Below are positions 62,108 through 64,000 of a stretch of DNA of 64,000 nucleotides, piece after piece. Source of the DNA: Devosia sp. A8/3-2 (GTDB lineage: Bacteria; Pseudomonadota; Alphaproteobacteria; Rhizobiales; Devosiaceae); NCBI GenBank assembly GCA_025452255.1, contig CP104974.1:3574156-3638155 (forward strand), given 5' to 3'. Position 1 is the stretch's first letter; every line of letters starts with the position of its first letter. Both the position numbers and the translations under genes were made by a program. Under the pieces are notes generated by a model that saw nothing but the letters and a program-made list of their open reading frames with translations, was not told the origin of the DNA and searched no databases.

Positions 62108-63270
62108 ATGAAGCTTGGCAAGGACTTAGCTGAACTCACCGCCGGCATTGACCAGCTCTATCGCAGCACGCCGCGGAGCGATGGGTTTCTGGATCGCGAG
62201 GGGCTGATCCCGGTTGCGGTGGCGGAGGTCGAGCCGCGGACGCTGCGGGATTATGACGAGGCAACGGCAGAATTGCTGGCTTTGCGCGGGCGCTTGGGAG
62301 CCGAGGCCGAGTCTGCGCTGCGGCGGGATTATCTGGATGAGATGATCGACTCGCTGCTGGCGCTGGTGACGACGTTTGCGGAGGGGGAGATTTCCTTTGC
62401 CGAGCAGGTGCGGCGGCAAATCCGAGTCGATACCCAATTGGTTGGCGAGGATGTGCTGGAAGGCTATCGCGCCATCATTCGCCAGAAGCTCGATGAGATG
62501 GGCTTTGCCGGCAGCGCGCTGGCGGATGATCTGGCGCGGTGGGAAGACAAGGTTCGGGTGCCGGTGGATGCGGTGCTGGAGACCATGCGGGCGTTGACTT
62601 TGGAGGCCCGCGAACGGGTCACGGCGACCATGTATCCGATGGCGGATCAATGGATGGAGCCGGTGGGGGTGAGCGCTGTGCCGTTCTCGGCCTATTGCGA
62701 TTATCCGGCCCGCAAGGTGCTGATGAATCTGGACTTCCCCTATACCCGGTTTGCCCTCAAGCATCTGGCGACGCATGAGGTTTTCCCAGGACATCTGGTG
62801 CATCTGACGCTGCGCGAACGGTATGTGGCCGAAGGCCGGATGCCGCTGGATGCAGCGCAGTTAGTGACCTCTTCGGCCAGTAGCGCTGTTTGAGGGTATT
62901 GCCGACAATGGCATGTTCTTCCTTGACTGGATCGAGGGGCCGGAGGACGAATTGGGCGTGGCGCTGCAGCGTTTGCGCGGCGCCCTGCGCTGCAATGCGG
63001 CCTCGGATGATGCATAGCCGGGGCAAGACGCTGGACGAAATCGTGCCGGTGATTGCTGAGGGCGGTTTCCGAGATCCGGTAACCGCGCGATCGCGGTTGG
63101 CGTTTCTCGGGCATAACCTCAGGGCGCCATTCGTCTACGCCTATTGGTGCGGCGATGTGGCGGTGCATGACGTCTGGAAGGGCGTGCCGAAGGAGCGGCG
63201 CGCCGAATTCTGGGATTATCTCTACGGCAATATGCACACGCCCACGACGCTCGCCGCGCACTGGTCCTAG
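62108..63270 (+). CDS. DUF885-like putative metallopeptidase (two indels)
   Basis: About 386 residues. The likely metal motif is LATHEVFPGHLVHL (HExxPGH type). The helical N-terminus has RRDYLDEMIDSLLALVTTF, and the C-terminal half has NGMFFLDWIEGPEDELGVAL and GKTLDEIVPVIAEGGFRDP. Indels: near 62885 (net +1) and 62995 (GCGGCCTGG reads GCGGCCTCGG). The family contains many uncharacterised proteins of probable peptidase fold; substrate unknown. The end overlaps the convergent last gene by three bases. Confidence 0.72.
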
Positions 63271-64000
63271 AGTGTCGCCAGCGCACGATTGGTCAAGGTC
63301 GTGCCATAGGCGTCGCGAATGGCGAGCTTGGCTTCGAGTGCGACGATGACGCTGTCGCAGAAATTGGTGTCATACATGTCGGAGAGGTTGTTGAGGCCAC
63401 CCGGCGAAAAAACGTTGATCTCCAAAATCTTGTCGCCGACGATATCGAGGCCGACCGAGGAACATGCCGTCCACGATCAGTTTGGGGCGGACGGTTTCAG
63501 CGATGGCGAGCATGGTATCGGTCATGGCGACCGGCTCAGGGCCGCCGCCGACATGCACATTGGAGCGGATTTCACCCTTGGCGGGCACCCGGCGGAAGGC
63601 GGCATATTTGCCGTCGCGGACCAGCAGGCGGCCATTCATCAGGAAAAAGCGCACGTCGCCTTCGGACGCCTCGGGGATAAAGTCCTGGGCGATCAGATAG
63701 CCGTCCCCGCTCACGGCTTCGAAAATCTGGTTGAGATTGGCATCCTTGGGTGAGCCGATCTTGAACACGTTCTTGCCGCCCGAGCCCTGCAGCGGCTTGA
63801 CGATGGCGCCCTGCTTCTGGCCATCGATAAAGGCGCGAATTTCTTCGATGCTCTTGGAGATCAGGGTGGCGGGCCGCACCGAGGCGGGGAATTCTCGGAA
63901 ATAGAGCTTGTTCTGAGCCATGCCCGAGCCATCGGGATCGTTGACGACGATGACGCCGCGGACCGCGGCAAGGCGGCCAAAAATGGTGCCAGTATTGGCC
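63267..64000 (-). CDS. gshB: Glutathione synthase-like ATP-grasp protein (partial, one indel)
   Basis: C-terminal about 245 residues; the N-terminus lies beyond the right edge. ATP-grasp features: NKLYFREFPASVRPATLISK, the ATP-binding AIVKPLQGSGGKNVFKI, LIAQDFIPEASEGDVRFFLM and, after correction, GLDIVGDKILEINVFSPGGL, the metal-binding end of GshB. It joins gamma-glutamylcysteine and glycine. Near 63460 TTCCTGGTC reads TTCCTCGGTC. GshB is the best match; another peptide ligase of the same fold cannot be excluded. Confidence 0.75.

Overview
The window is one continuous piece of an alphaproteobacterial chromosome, most likely a Devosia-like member of the Hyphomicrobiales. The basis is the high GC, the rhizobial-type rhamnose locus (rhaRSTPQ facing rhaD-rhaI), an aerobic cobFGHIJLM cluster, a DUF1127 small protein, HmrR/CueR copper control and the density of ABC importers. 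No phage, insertion sequence, CRISPR array, rRNA or tRNA was seen. Gene content is metabolic and transport oriented.

Layout. 1-8.3 kb: L-rhamnose uptake (rhaS, rhaT, rhaP, rhaQ) and the DeoR regulator rhaR on the minus strand, divergent from the bifunctional aldolase/dehydrogenase rhaD and the isomerase rhaI. 8.4-10.4 kb: a GcvA-like LysR regulator, a YbaK deacylase and a 48-residue DUF1127 protein. 10.8-14.2 kb: a copper module (CueR-type promoter, copA, cueR, copZ, DUF305 protein). 14.3-15.75 kb: two ArsR regulators, one paired with an SRPBCC protein. 15.8-22.2 kb: aerobic cobalamin genes cobF-G-H-I-J-L-M, with cobK absent. 22.2-27 kb: osmoregulated periplasmic glucan genes opgG-(45-aa ORF)-opgH-opgC. 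27.3-32.5 kb: an ABC exporter, a small Cys-containing protein and a glycine-betaine/proline importer (proV-W-X). 33-34.5 kb: a sorbosone-dehydrogenase-like protein bracketed by palindromic repeats. 34.7-42.2 kb: the poorly understood KPN_01854/Avi_7169-type operon (solute-binding protein, two permeases, fused double ATPase, luciferase-like monooxygenase, two AhpD-fold proteins). 42.5-49.8 kb: a CUT1 sugar importer with a DapA-family aldolase, an aldo/keto reductase and a divergent AraC regulator. 49.8-60.9 kb: LrgAB followed upstream by a peptide-type importer with an amidohydrolase, an aspartoacylase-like deacylase, an M24 peptidase and a GntR regulator. 61.1-64 kb: an aldo/keto reductase, a DUF885-like protein and a glutathione-synthase-like gene cut by the window end.

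The dominant oddity is about 75 single- or double-base indels (counted by eye) that break most of the long genes, although the flanking reading frames are perfectly conserved. About half fall in two sequence contexts: CCWGG sites (read as CCTCGG, CTGG, CCCTGG or CCCGG) and CGAA sites (read as CAGAA). Most of the rest are homopolymer runs. This looks like systematic basecalling error in an unpolished long-read assembly, possibly linked to DNA modification, and not like gene decay. Broken genes are therefore annotated as single CDSs across their indels, with the indel sites named.

No wholly new system is proven. The best candidate for uncharacterised biology is the transporter/monooxygenase/AhpD operon at 34.7-42.2 kb, followed by the DapA/aldo-keto sugar cluster and the amidohydrolase/peptidase importer operon.
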